Part shown: positions 44,808-54,386 of the stretch, piece by piece
Layout of the letters: each line of letters starts with the position of its first letter
How positions within the stretch are numbered: position 1 is the stretch's first letter
The notes under the pieces: generated by a model
Databases searched by the model: none
Seen by the model: the letters and a program-made list of their open reading frames with translations, nothing else
What the model was told of the DNA's origin: nothing
Made by a program: the position numbers and the translations under genes
Assembly: GCF_030734285.1 (NCBI RefSeq)
Contig: NZ_CP132294.1
Span: 3,472,001-3,536,000 of the forward strand
Source: Natronococcus sp. AD-5
GTDB lineage: Archaea > Halobacteriota > Halobacteria > Halobacteriales > Natrialbaceae
Reading direction: 5' to 3'
DNA length: 64,000 bases

Positions 44808-45824
44808 TCATTGTTCTTCACCGTACTTGACTCGCGGATCGATGTACGCGTACGAGATGTCGGTGATGATGACGCCGACGAGGTACGTGATCCCGAACAC
44901 GATCGTCGTCCCCATCACGACCGGGTAGTCCCGTTGATAAATCCCCTGGATGATCAGTCGTCCCATACCGTTGATCTCGAAGACGAACTCGGTCAGCACC
45001 GCCCCGCCGAGGGCCGTGCTCAGACCGAGTCCGATGATCGTGATGACCGGAAGCTGGGCGGGCCTGAACGCGTGTTTGCGGACGATCGTGTTCTCCGGCA
45101 CGCCGTACGCCCGGGCGAGTTTGATGTACTCGTCCTGTAACGTGTCGACCATCGTCGATCGTTCGATCCGCGCGATCTGTGCCATTTGCAGCGTTCCAAG
45201 GGTAATCATCGGCAGGATCAGGTGTTTGACCGAGAGAACGAGGATCTCGAGCCGGGTCTCGGTTCGACGGGTCACCCGACTGCCGGTTCCCGGCTCGGTC
45301 CACGGCAGGACGAGTCCCCGCGACGGGAACAGATCGAGGTGGGTGGCGAAGACGATGATCAACATCAGCCCGATCCAGAACGAGGGCGTGGAGACGCCGA
45401 TCAGCGAGACGATCCGCGCGACGTGGTCGGTCGGTTCGTTCCGCCGCTTGGCAGAGATAACCCCCAGCGGAACGGCGGTGGCGATCGCGAACGCGAACGC
45501 CGAGACGGTCAGCAACAGCGTGATCGGAAGCCGATTCATGATGAGTTCGGACACCGGCATTCCGGAGTTGACGTTGATGCTCTCGCCGAGGTCGCCCTGC
45601 GCGACGCTCGCGAGGTAATTGAGGTATCGCTCGTAGATCGGCTTGTCCAGCCCGTACTTGGCCTGCACTTCGGCGATTTGTTCTGCGCTCGGTGTCGGGC
45701 CGAGCATGATGCTCACGGGATCGCCGGGGATCGAGTTCACGAGAAAGAACACGATCGTTATGATCCCGAGCAGTACCGGTACCGCTTGCACGATTCGCCA
45801 TGCTGTGTACCGAAGTAAACTCAT
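44808..45824 (-). CDS. dppB: Peptide ABC transporter permease, DppB type
   Basis: 338 residues. First helix IVQAVPVLLGIITIVFFLVN, then VNSIPGDPVSIMLG, typical of DppB/OppB. The EAA-like loop is KLARAYGVPENTIVRKHAFRPA (near residue 230), and the last helix holds TIVFGITYLVGVIITDISYAY. It pairs with DppC 28 nt downstream. The 122-nt gap back to the binding-protein gene has AT-rich sequence and no gene. Confidence 0.94.
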   Translation of the reverse strand: MSLLRYTAWRIVQAVPVLLGIITIVFFLVNSIPGDPVSIMLGPTPSAEQIAEVQAKYGLDKPIYERYLNYLASVAQGDLGESINVNSGMPVSELIMNRLPITLLLTVSAFAFAIATAVPLGVISAKRRNEPTDHVARIVSLIGVSTPSFWIGLMLIIVFATHLDLFPSRGLVLPWTEPGTGSRVTRRTETRLEILVLSVKHLILPMITLGTLQMAQIARIERSTMVDTLQDEYIKLARAYGVPENTIVRKHAFRPAQLPVITIIGLGLSTALGGAVLTEFVFEINGMGRLIIQGIYQRDYPVVMGTTIVFGITYLVGVIITDISYAYIDPRVKYGEEQ

Positions 45825-45946
45825 TTATGTTCTCCTTCTCACGTAATAGTGTGCTAACCCTTGCATCTTTCTGCGCTTAAATTTTCAATATTGCTGGGGG
45901 AATGCGCCGCAGTCAACAAATACGTTTTTTCGGCGTCTCCGGCCGA

Positions 45947-47527
45947 TTACTCGACGTCGACGTTGTTGAAGTGCGTCGACAGCGGGATCGTAGCGGAATC
46001 CGGGTGCGACTGGAAGTCGGAGACGTAATCCGCCACGCCGTAGCTGTTGTACATGTTGTAGGCGGGCAGGTGGACGCGGTCCTCGAGGATCGTGTTCGTC
46101 GCCTCGATGTACATCTCGCGGCGCGTCTCCTGGTCGGGCTCTTCGCGCGCGTCCATGATCAGCTGGTCGACCTCGTCGTTGCGGTAGTACGTTCCGTTCG
46201 TGGACTCCTCGAGTTCCTGTGCGAACAGGTAGTAGGTAAACGCTTCGGGGTCGGGCGAACCGGACCACCCGAGGGTGTACATGTTGTAGTCGTCCTCGCT
46301 ACCCGTTGCGTACAGGTCGAGGAAGGTACCCCACTCGAGGCGCTCGAACGTGACGTTCTCGAAGCCGACCTCCTGGAGGCCGTTGCTCACGGACTCGCCG
46401 ATCGCCTCGCGCATGTCGTCCGGGGGAACGATGATGTTCCACTCGTAATCCATGCCGACGCCAGCGTCCTCGAATAGTTCCCTGGCCTGGTCGATGTCGC
46501 GATCGTGCGGAATCTCTGCCCACTCGTCGGCGGGGAAGTCCCACGCGTCGACGATCGACTGGGGAAACGGGCTGTACTGGCGAACGCCGGCGGGCTCGAC
46601 GAAGCTCCCGATCGCGTCGTCCATCGAGAACGCGTAGTCGACGGCTTCGCGCACCTGCGGATCGGCAGTCGGCCCTTCGTTGCAGTTGAACGCGAGGTAG
46701 AAGTACCCGATACCGAGGCTCGATTCGATCGTCACGTCGTCCATGCCCTCGACGTCCTCCCACAGCTGCGGTGGGACGGTCTCGATGACGTCGCTCTCGC
46801 CGGTCTCGATCCCGGTCACGCGCGTGGACTGTTCCTCGACGAAGTCGAACTCGATCCCCGAGATGTTGGGCTGCTCTTCGCCCCAGTAGTCGTCCCAGCG
46901 CTCGAGCATAACGTACTGTCCGTCCTCCCACTCGACCCACTGTAACGGGCCGCTACCGACGGGATCGTGACCGAACTCCTCTTCGTTCCCGTCGCGTTCG
47001 GATTTCGGCACGATCGACCAGGTGAGCGTGGTATCGAACGCCGCGTAAGGGTACTCGAGGTTGAATTCGACGGTCTTGTCGTCGATCGCCTCGATGCTTT
47101 CGATCATGTTGACCTCGGCGGCGTTCTCCGTCTCCTCGTCGACCGGCGCCTCGAACGAGTACTTGACGTCCTCCGCGGTGACGTCGTCGCCGTTCTGGAA
47201 GGTCGCCTCGTCTTTGATTTCGGCCGTCCAGGTCACCCCGTCGTCGCTCACTTCCGGCTCGCCGTCCGCGAGCTCCGGGACGATATCGGTCGCGTCCTCG
47301 TTGTACGTGTACAGGCCCTCGTAGATCTGCTCGTTGACCTGCGCGGTCGGGACGCCGTTCGCGACGATGGGGTCGAAGGCGTAGGCCCACCCCTTCTCCT
47401 GCGTGAATAAGAGTTCGTTTCCGTCGTCACTTGACCCACCGGTACACCCTGCGATAGCCACCGCGGAGGCGGCAGCGCCCGAGGCGAGGAGTCGCCGTCG
47501 GGATAACTCTGAAATGCGTTGCGCCAT
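45947..47527 (-). CDS. dppA: Peptide ABC transporter substrate-binding lipoprotein
   Basis: 526 residues. The N terminus LSRRRLLASGAAASAVAIAG and the following Cys form a Tat signal with a lipobox, so the protein is exported folded and lipid-anchored on the cell surface. The body is SBP family 5 (oligopeptide-binding): AEDVKYSFEAPVDEE, EFNLEYPYAAFDTTLT, then NCNEGPTADPQVREAVDYAF, and GWSGSPDPEAFTYYLF near the end. It is the first gene of the operon dppABCDF. Ligand not known; solute could be peptide, nickel complex or sugar-like molecules. Confidence 0.93.
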   Translation of the reverse strand: MAQRISELSRRRLLASGAAASAVAIAGCTGGSSDDGNELLFTQEKGWAYAFDPIVANGVPTAQVNEQIYEGLYTYNEDATDIVPELADGEPEVSDDGVTWTAEIKDEATFQNGDDVTAEDVKYSFEAPVDEETENAAEVNMIESIEAIDDKTVEFNLEYPYAAFDTTLTWSIVPKSERDGNEEEFGHDPVGSGPLQWVEWEDGQYVMLERWDDYWGEEQPNISGIEFDFVEEQSTRVTGIETGESDVIETVPPQLWEDVEGMDDVTIESSLGIGYFYLAFNCNEGPTADPQVREAVDYAFSMDDAIGSFVEPAGVRQYSPFPQSIVDAWDFPADEWAEIPHDRDIDQARELFEDAGVGMDYEWNIIVPPDDMREAIGESVSNGLQEVGFENVTFERLEWGTFLDLYATGSEDDYNMYTLGWSGSPDPEAFTYYLFAQELEESTNGTYYRNDEVDQLIMDAREEPDQETRREMYIEATNTILEDRVHLPAYNMYNSYGVADYVSDFQSHPDSATIPLSTHFNNVDVE

Positions 47528-47551
47528 AACGTACGTTATGCTCTAACGGAT

Positions 47552-47561
47552 CAGATATAGC
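47552..47561 (-). promoter_or_regulatory. TATA-like box of the dppABCDF operon
   Basis: The minus-strand motif ctatatctga lies 25-34 nt upstream of the ATG at 47527. The following AT-rich 60 nt (47570-47620) may hold BRE or regulatory elements. The rest of the gap to 47804 holds no gene that I can see. Confidence 0.5.
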
Positions 47562-47804
47562 TTTTGGGACATCTCGATAAATAGAGCAAAATAAAGTTAA
47601 TCAATATATGAATTAAATAACTCCGCGCAGATGGGTGGGGATTCTAGTGTACTACTGCACACAAATGTCTGAATAGGGTCGTCATCAACCGGCCCTGTAC
47701 ATCCACGTCGCAATCTGGCCGTCGTTACCGTCGGCGAGTTGTCGACTCTCAGCCCGGGTAGCCAACCGGAGAACTTTTTCTATCGGCCGATACAGATGTT
47801 GGAT

Positions 47805-48224
47805 ATGAACTACCGTGCCGTCGAGACGACGGAGGAGTATATCGCTCGCCTCGAGACCGGCGCCGACTGGCGGACCGAGATCGAGTCGCTCGCGGACGAG
47901 GTCGACGCCGACGCGGCCTGGTTCACCGCCCTCGGCGCGGTCCAGGACGCCGAACTCTGGTTCTACGACCAGGGAGACTGCGAGTACTACCCGATCGAGT
48001 TCGACGAACCGCTCGAGGTCGCCAGCTGCGTCGGCAACGTCTCGCTACTCGACGACGAGCGCTTTGCACACACCCACGCGGTCCTCTCCGATCCCGACGG
48101 CACCACCTACGCCGGCCACCTGAACGAGGCGACGGTCTGGGCCGGCGAGGTCCACATGCGCGTCTTCGAGGAGCCCCTCGAGCGCGAGTACGACGAGACG
48201 ACCGAGCTCGACCTCTGGCTCTGA
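47805..48224 (+). CDS. PPC-domain (DUF296) DNA-binding-like protein
   Basis: 139 residues from the ATG at 47805. The PPC fold has RLETGADWRTEIESLADE, AAWFTALGAVQDAELWFYDQ, then FAHTHAVLSDPDGTTYAGHL with conserved histidines that bind metal or DNA in relatives, and VHMRVFEEPLEREYDE. Such domains occur in AT-hook proteins of plants and as single domains in prokaryotes. It is one base upstream of the polymerase D large-subunit gene, so the two are co-transcribed. Confidence 0.9.
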   Translation: MNYRAVETTEEYIARLETGADWRTEIESLADEVDADAAWFTALGAVQDAELWFYDQGDCEYYPIEFDEPLEVASCVGNVSLLDDERFAHTHAVLSDPDGTTYAGHLNEATVWAGEVHMRVFEEPLEREYDETTELDLWL

Positions 48225-48225
48225 T

Positions 48226-51200
48226 ATGCGCGCGGAAGACGAACGCTACTTCGAGCGACTCGAGTCCCAGCTCGACGACGCGTTCGACGTCGCCGAACGA
48301 GCCAAAGAACGCGGTGCGGATCCGAAGCCCGAAGTCGAAATCCCCGTTGCGAAGGACATGGCCGACCGCGTCGAGAACATCCTCGGGATCGACGGCGTCG
48401 CCGAGCGCGTCCGCGAACTCGAGGGAGAGATGAGCCGCGAGGAGGCCGCGCTCGTCCTCGCGGAGGACTTCGCCGAGGGCCGAGTCGGCGACTACGAGAC
48501 GAAAGCGGGCAAGGTCGAGGGGGCGGTCCGGACGGCGGTCGCCCTCCTGACGGAAGGGGTCGTCGCCGCGCCGATCGAGGGGATCGACAAGGTCGAGATC
48601 CTCGAGAACGACGACGGCACCGAATTCATCAACGTCTACTACGCCGGGCCGATCCGCTCGGCCGGCGGGACCGCCCAGGCGCTGTCGGTCCTCGTGGCGG
48701 ACTACACCCGCGCGCTCGTCGGGATCGAACAGTACGACGCCCGCAGCGACGAGATCGAGCGCTACGCCGAGGAGGTCGCCCTCTACGACACGGAGACGGG
48801 GCTGCAGTACACTCCGAAGAGCAAGGAGACGAAGTTCATCGCAAAGCACCTCCCGATCATGCTCGACGGGGAGGCGACCGGCGACGAGGAGGTCTCCGGC
48901 TTTCGCGACTTAGAGCGCGTCGACACCAACAACGCCCGGGGCGGAATGTGTCTCGTCATGGCCGAGGGGATCGCCCTCAAGGCGCCGAAGATCCAGCGCT
49001 ACACCTCGAGCCTCGACGAGATCGACTGGCCCTGGCTGCAGGACTTGATCGACGGCAACTACGGCGGCGGTGACGAGGAGGAGAGCGAGGCCGCCGACGC
49101 GGACGAGTCCGACGAGGGCGACGCGGACGAGGAGATGGTCGAAACGGACGAGGACGACGCCGAACCCGACGCGAGCGACGAACCGGCGGGACCGCCCCGC
49201 GTCGAGGAGTCGACGAAGTTCCTCCGGGACCTGATCGCCGGCCGACCGGTCTTCTCTCACCCTTGCGCCGAGGGCGGGTTCCGGCTGCGCTACGGCCGAG
49301 CGCGTAACCACGGCTTCGCGACCGCCGGCGTCCATCCGGCCGCCATGCACCTCGTCGACGACTTCCTCGCGACCGGCACCCAGATCAAGACCGAGCGACC
49401 TGGGAAGGCGGCCGGCGTCGTCCCCGTCGACTCGATCGAGGGGCCGACGGTCAAACTCGCCAACGGCGACGTTCGGCGGATCGACGACCCCGAGGAGGCC
49501 CTCGAGATCAGAAACGGCGTCGAGGAGATCCTGGACCTCGGCGAGTACCTCGTCAACTACGGCGAGTTCGTCGAGAACAACCACCCGCTCGCGCCCGCGT
49601 CGTACACCTACGAGTGGTGGATGCAGGACCTCGAGGCCGCGGGCGCGAACGTCCAGGCGCTCCGAGACGACCCCCGGATCGACCTCGAGTTCCCCCCCGC
49701 TGCAAAGGCTCTCGAGTGGGCGCGCGAGTACGACGCGCCCCTCCACCCCGAGTACACCTACCTCTGGCACGACCTCGCCGTCGAGGACTTCTGCACCCTC
49801 GCCGAGGCCGTCGCGAACGGCCGGGTCACGAACGCCGGCGAGACGCTCGTCCTCGAGCCCGCGGACGCCGTCCGCGACGCGCTCGAGACGATCGTCATCG
49901 AACACCGCCAGCGGGATGACCGCCTCGAGATCGACGACTGGAAACCGTTCGCCCGCTCCGTCGGCTGCGAGATCCGGCGGACGGCGACCGACGGCGCGTC
50001 CGAGCGCTCGGCCGGCGCCGCGAACGGGCCCGATCCCGAGGAGCCGGGCGTCGGCCTCGAGCGCACCTGGTCCGACGACGACCTCTCCGAGCGCGCTCGA
50101 ACCTGGGGCCACGAGGCGGACGGCGAGAACGCCGTCGAGGCGGCCAACGAGGTCGCCCCCTTCGCGGTTCGCGAACGCGCGCCGACGCGGATCGGCAACC
50201 GGATGGGCCGACCCGAGAAGTCCGAACGCCGGGATCTGAGCCCGCCGGTCCACACGCTGTTCCCGATCGGCGAGGCCGGCGGCGCCCAGCGCAACGTCGC
50301 GGACGCGGCCAAACACGCCGAGACGATGTCGGACACGCCCGGCGTCGTCGAACTCCGAATCGGCCGCCAGCGCTGCGAGTCCTGCGGCGCGGAGACGTTC
50401 AAGAACCGCTGTCCGGACTGCGGCGATCGCACGACGCCCGACTACCGCTGCCCGGACTGCGACACCCGGATCGAACCCGACGAGGCCGGACGCGTCGAGT
50501 GCGACCGCTGCGAGGTCGAGGCGACCTGCGTCGAGATGCGCGAGATCGACCTCAACGAGGAGTATCGCGGCGCCCTCGAGTCGGCCGGCGAGCGCGAAAA
50601 CGCCTTCGGGATTCTCAAGGGCGTGAAGGGACTCACCTCGACGACCAAGATCCCAGAACCGATCGAGAAGGGGGTGTTGCGGGCGAAACACGACGTGAGC
50701 GCGTTCAAAGACGGCACCGTCCGCTACGACATGACCGACCTGCCCGTCACGTCGGTTCGAGCCAGCGAACTCGACGTCGACGTCGGCCAGCTCCAGGCGC
50801 TCGGCTACGAGGAGGACATCCACGGCGAACCGCTCACCCACGAGGATCAGCTGGTCGAACTCAAAGTGCAGGACGTCGTCCTCTCGGACGGGGCGGCCGA
50901 GCACATGATGCAGACCGCCGGGTTCATCGACGACCTGCTCGAACAGTACTACGGGCTCGAGCCGTTCTACGAACTCGAGGACCGGCAGGACTTGGTCGGC
51001 GAACTCGTCTTCGGGATGGCCCCCCACACATCCGCAGCGACTGTCGGAAGGGTGATCGGTTTCACGAGCGCGGCGGTCGGATACGCCCATCCGTACTTCC
51101 ACGCCGCAAAGCGACGGAATTGCTTCCATCCCGAGACGAAGGTCTGGTATCGAGACGAAACGGACGAATGGCAGCACGAACCGATCGAAACGCTCGTCGA

Positions 51201-53391
51201 GGGCCGCCTCGATGACCCTGAAACGGACGATTTTGGAACGCTCGTTCAGGAACTCGATGGCAACGTTACCGTCCCTTCGATCGACGATGCCGGGAACCTT
51301 ACGCGAAAGCCGGTCGAGGCAGTCTCGAAACACCTTGCACCCGATCACCTCGTCCGGCTCGAGACGCGGAGTGGTCGCGAAATCACGCTCACGCCCGATC
51401 ACGAGGTCCACGTCTACGAAGATGGACGGCTCCGGTCGAAACGGGCTTCCGAACTCACGGCGGAAGACCACGTCGTCGTCCCCGAGCATCTCGATGTCGT
51501 CGATACCGACGACGATCCGCACGTGTTCGACCTTCTCAAGGAGTTCCTCGAGGACGATACCGTCGATCCGTCCCGGCTGATGATCAAAGGACTGGACAAG
51601 GATCGATTGTACGAACTCTTCGAGGATCGACTCAGTGAAGAGTGGGATGAGCGGTTCTATCCGCTCACGAGTACGGCCGAGTACTTCGACTTGAGCAAGA
51701 AGACTTTCAGTAACTATCTGTATCGAGAGAGCTTCCCCGCAGGCCTACTTCTCGAACTGTTCGACTCTCAGGGGGAACTCCTCAAGTTCGTTCCGGACGA
51801 CGTCCAGCTCGGCATGCGACGTGACCGGACCGAGATTGACCGGTTCGTCGAACTCAACGAGCGGGTCGGGATCCTGCTGGGGTACTACGCCGCAGAAGGG
51901 TTTGCGCGGGAACAGGAGACGCCGAAAGGTACGGTTCATCAGACGACGATTTGCGGAACCGAAGCCGAGGCTCGCGATTTCTACGTCGACGTGCTACGGG
52001 AGGAGTTCGGCGTCGAGCCGTACCGCGAAAACGAGGCGAAAGTGACCGTTTCGGGACGATTATTGCGCGTCTTCTTCGACTCGGTGCTCGAGGCCGGGGT
52101 CTTCGCAGAGACGAAATGCGTCCCACGGCCAATCTTCGATGCACCGGATGGGACCGTCGCCGCTTATCTTCGAGGCTATTTCAGTGGGGATGGCGGCGTC
52201 GACGGGAACGCACTTCTGGTTTCTGCGACGACGGTCAGTACCGAACTCAAGGAAGACCTACTCGCGCTACTGAATCGGCTGGGAATCTGTGGGCGGGTTA
52301 CCATCACCGATCCGGTTCCGCTCTGCGGGAAGTTCCCCGATTTCTACGAAATCGACGATCCGTCGATGTCCGCACCGTCTTACGTCCTCGAGATCTCCTC
52401 CGAAGACGCGGGTCGGTTCGCCGAGATTGTGGGATTCCATCTGTCTCGCAAGGATGATCAACTGCAGTCACACGCCGAGGATATTGTCCCAAGAGGACGG
52501 CGCGTCTTTGACGGTGGCGACGATGCGTATCTCGTTGACCGAATTTCGTCGGCAGAATACGTCGAATCGACGGTCGATTCGGTCTACTGTCTTACCGTCA
52601 CAGATACACATTCCCTTATTGCGAACAACATGTCCCAAAAGCAATGTGACGGCGACGAGGACTGCGTGATGCTACTCCTCGACGGCCTTCTCAACTTCAG
52701 CAAATCTTTTTTGCCCGACAAGAGGGGTGGGAAAATGGACGCACCCCTGGTCATGTCCTCGAGGATCGACCCGTCCGAGATCGACGACGAGGCCCACAAC
52801 ATGGACATCGTCTCGCGGTACCCCCGCGAGTTCTACCTCGCGACCTTGGAGCAGGCCGACCCCGGCGAGGTCGACATCCGGATCGGCGAGGACACCCTCG
52901 GCACCGACGGCGAGTACACCGGCTTCGAGCACACTCACGACACCACCGACATCGCGATGGGGCCGGACCTCTCGGCGTACAAGACGCTCGGTTCGATGAT
53001 GGAGAAGATGGACGCCCAGCTCGAGCTCTCGCGAAAGCTCGAGGCGGTCGACGAGACGGACGTCGCCGAGCGGGTCATCGAGTACCACTTCCTGCCGGAT
53101 CTGATCGGTAACTTGCGAGCCTTCTCCCGCCAGGAGACGCGGTGTCTCGACTGCGGCGAGAAGTTCCGTCGGATGCCGCTGACCGAAAACTGTCGGGAGT
53201 GCGGCGGCCGGGTGAACCTCACCGTCCACCAGGGATCGGTCAACAAGTACATGCAGACCGCGATCGAGGTCGCCGAGGAGTACGACTGCCGGACCTACAC
53301 GAAACAGCGCCTCGAGGTCCTCGAGCGGTCGCTCGAGAGCGTCTTCGAAAACGATAAAAACAAACAGTCGGGAATCGAGGACTTCATGTGA
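48226..53391 (+). CDS. polC: DNA polymerase D large subunit (DP2) with intein
   Basis: 1721 residues, of which 508 are an intein, leaving a 1213-residue polymerase subunit. PolD is the archaeal replicative polymerase. Blocks seen include YYAGPIRSAGGTAQALSVLV (near 145), GGFRLRYGRARNHGFATAG-like segment near 345, the zinc pair CESCGAETFKNRCPDCG (near 720) and a second zinc site CLDCGEKFRRMPLTENC near 1640. The catalytic-core box is NCDGDEDCVMLLLDG, split by the intein between N and C. The C-terminal QSGIEDFM is a PCNA-binding-like motif. The small subunit gene is not in the window. Confidence 0.97.
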   Translation: MRAEDERYFERLESQLDDAFDVAERAKERGADPKPEVEIPVAKDMADRVENILGIDGVAERVRELEGEMSREEAALVLAEDFAEGRVGDYETKAGKVEGAVRTAVALLTEGVVAAPIEGIDKVEILENDDGTEFINVYYAGPIRSAGGTAQALSVLVADYTRALVGIEQYDARSDEIERYAEEVALYDTETGLQYTPKSKETKFIAKHLPIMLDGEATGDEEVSGFRDLERVDTNNARGGMCLVMAEGIALKAPKIQRYTSSLDEIDWPWLQDLIDGNYGGGDEEESEAADADESDEGDADEEMVETDEDDAEPDASDEPAGPPRVEESTKFLRDLIAGRPVFSHPCAEGGFRLRYGRARNHGFATAGVHPAAMHLVDDFLATGTQIKTERPGKAAGVVPVDSIEGPTVKLANGDVRRIDDPEEALEIRNGVEEILDLGEYLVNYGEFVENNHPLAPASYTYEWWMQDLEAAGANVQALRDDPRIDLEFPPAAKALEWAREYDAPLHPEYTYLWHDLAVEDFCTLAEAVANGRVTNAGETLVLEPADAVRDALETIVIEHRQRDDRLEIDDWKPFARSVGCEIRRTATDGASERSAGAANGPDPEEPGVGLERTWSDDDLSERARTWGHEADGENAVEAANEVAPFAVRERAPTRIGNRMGRPEKSERRDLSPPVHTLFPIGEAGGAQRNVADAAKHAETMSDTPGVVELRIGRQRCESCGAETFKNRCPDCGDRTTPDYRCPDCDTRIEPDEAGRVECDRCEVEATCVEMREIDLNEEYRGALESAGERENAFGILKGVKGLTSTTKIPEPIEKGVLRAKHDVSAFKDGTVRYDMTDLPVTSVRASELDVDVGQLQALGYEEDIHGEPLTHEDQLVELKVQDVVLSDGAAEHMMQTAGFIDDLLEQYYGLEPFYELEDRQDLVGELVFGMAPHTSAATVGRVIGFTSAAVGYAHPYFHAAKRRNCFHPETKVWYRDETDEWQHEPIETLVEGRLDDPETDDFGTLVQELDGNVTVPSIDDAGNLTRKPVEAVSKHLAPDHLVRLETRSGREITLTPDHEVHVYEDGRLRSKRASELTAEDHVVVPEHLDVVDTDDDPHVFDLLKEFLEDDTVDPSRLMIKGLDKDRLYELFEDRLSEEWDERFYPLTSTAEYFDLSKKTFSNYLYRESFPAGLLLELFDSQGELLKFVPDDVQLGMRRDRTEIDRFVELNERVGILLGYYAAEGFAREQETPKGTVHQTTICGTEAEARDFYVDVLREEFGVEPYRENEAKVTVSGRLLRVFFDSVLEAGVFAETKCVPRPIFDAPDGTVAAYLRGYFSGDGGVDGNALLVSATTVSTELKEDLLALLNRLGICGRVTITDPVPLCGKFPDFYEIDDPSMSAPSYVLEISSEDAGRFAEIVGFHLSRKDDQLQSHAEDIVPRGRRVFDGGDDAYLVDRISSAEYVESTVDSVYCLTVTDTHSLIANNMSQKQCDGDEDCVMLLLDGLLNFSKSFLPDKRGGKMDAPLVMSSRIDPSEIDDEAHNMDIVSRYPREFYLATLEQADPGEVDIRIGEDTLGTDGEYTGFEHTHDTTDIAMGPDLSAYKTLGSMMEKMDAQLELSRKLEAVDETDVAERVIEYHFLPDLIGNLRAFSRQETRCLDCGEKFRRMPLTENCRECGGRVNLTVHQGSVNKYMQTAIEVAEEYDCRTYTKQRLEVLERSLESVFENDKNKQSGIEDFM
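51121..52644 (+). other. Intein in PolD large subunit with LAGLIDADG endonuclease
   Basis: 508 residues, polC residues 966-1473. It starts with Cys (CFHPETKVWYRDE, block A), has block B GREITLTPDHEVHVYE and ends with block F-G VYCLTVTDTHSLIANNMSQK then Gln, before the +1 Cys of the extein. The terminal residue is therefore Gln, not the usual Asn, as known for Pyrococcus PolII inteins. Endonuclease motifs are ILLGYYAAEGFA and YLRGYFSGDGGVDG, which carry the acidic residues of active LAGLIDADG enzymes. Codon use is less G/C-ending than the exteins, consistent with horizontal entry. Insertion is just before the conserved catalytic-site Asp residues. Confidence 0.95.
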
Positions 53392-53900
53392 CCCAACCGT
53401 TTACGTTGCGCTCCATCTCGCGACCGAAGCGGCGATACCGCACTGCGGTGCGCCGACGCTCCGTAACCGGTCGATCAAAAGCAACGGAAGGCGTTCCTGC
53501 TCACTTCGTTCGCGGGCTGCAACTTCCGCGCCTTCGTTCACTCCGTTCACGAAGACGCTCCTTCTTCCGTTCGCTCGTCCATACGCCCTCGCTCACATCG
53601 GTCGTCGGCCCGTTCGACCGGACCGCGCGGTCGCTCGCGGTTAAGTTCGAGTAATTTCCCGTCCTCCCCCGTCGAGCGAAACGGACGTTTCGCGATACTC
53701 GAAGGGGCAAGCGCTTTCGCCGAGTCGCGAGGTTCGCCGTCGTCGCAGCGACCGCGCTCCCGGTCGTCTTTCGCCGGCCTCTCCGAGATCCGGAATTCAC
53801 GCTCCCTGATCCGTCCGTTACCGCCGGCTTCGCGCCCTCGAGCGGGCGTACGAACAATGCACGCTGTGGCTTTATCGCGCTCGTCGGCGTAGGTCCACCC
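53392..53900. other. 509-nt intergenic region, repetitive, no gene seen
   Basis: The first 250 nt are rich in repeated short words (ttcgttc, gttcac, cgctc), including a 6-bp inverted repeat cttcgt / acgaag around 53533-53555. Reading frames give low-complexity arginine/serine-rich products. It resembles, in composition, the repeat-like gaps near 8.4 kb and 34.6 kb. Confidence 0.5.
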
Positions 53901-54239
53901 ATGGTCGAAACTGGTGAGACACCGGCGAGAGAGGGCGAAGAAGAGGCGGTCGAGGAGATGCACGAGGTCAACTTCGGCGAGACGGTTTACGACGAGGACG
54001 GCAACGAACTCGGCCGCGTCCGCGGCTTCGAGCGGAGCGGATTTTTCGTCACCACCCGCGAGGGGGCCGAGGCGATGAGCGTCGAGCACGCCCGTTCGGG
54101 ACACGAGTTCGGCGAAGCCCACCTGATGTGGCGGTGCATGGAGTGCGGCGAGATGGGCGAGATCGACGAGGGGCTTCCGGAGAACTGTCCGAACTGCGGG
54201 ACCGAGCGGGAGAACCTAATGTACTGGACCGAGGACTGA
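53901..54239 (+). CDS. Rubredoxin-like zinc protein (DUF7130-like)
   Basis: 112 residues. An N-terminal beta-barrel-like segment (EVNFGETVYDEDGNELGRVR, a PRC-like strand pair) is followed by GEAHLMWRCMECGEMGEID and ENCPNCGTERENLMYW: two C-x2-C pairs (WRCMEC, ENCPNC) that form a rubredoxin-like iron or zinc site. The haloarchaeal DUF7130 family has this layout. Likely a redox or regulatory protein; function unproven. Confidence 0.8.
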   Translation: MVETGETPAREGEEEAVEEMHEVNFGETVYDEDGNELGRVRGFERSGFFVTTREGAEAMSVEHARSGHEFGEAHLMWRCMECGEMGEIDEGLPENCPNCGTERENLMYWTED

Positions 54240-54275
54240 GCGGCCTTCGCTTCTGATCCTCCCGTCGGCCTCGTT

Positions 54276-54386
54276 CTAACATTCCGCCTCGACCGCGATC
54301 GGCTTTCGATCGCTCGTCGCCATCCTCTCCGCATCGTCGACGAACGTGCGCCAGTCGCCGCTCGCGGATATTCTATATATCGTCAT
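54276..54386 (-). CDS. Candidate 36-residue small protein
   Basis: The frame MTIYRISASGDWRTFVDDAE continues to AVEAEC and stops at 54276. Codons from the eighth on are mostly G/C-ending. A TATA-like aatttaatga (54405-54414 on the minus strand) lies about 20-28 nt upstream. The protein resembles the N-terminal or complete part of a small acidic protein; no family recognised. The surrounding 320-nt gap shows no other gene. Confidence 0.35.
   Translation of the reverse strand: MTIYRISASGDWRTFVDDAERMATSDRKPIAVEAEC

Noticed and set aside
48910-51522. 870-codon open frame antisense to polC
   Set aside because: It runs antisense to a clearly conserved polymerase gene, and its product is repetitive Arg/Asp/Val text. 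High GC makes long antisense frames normal.
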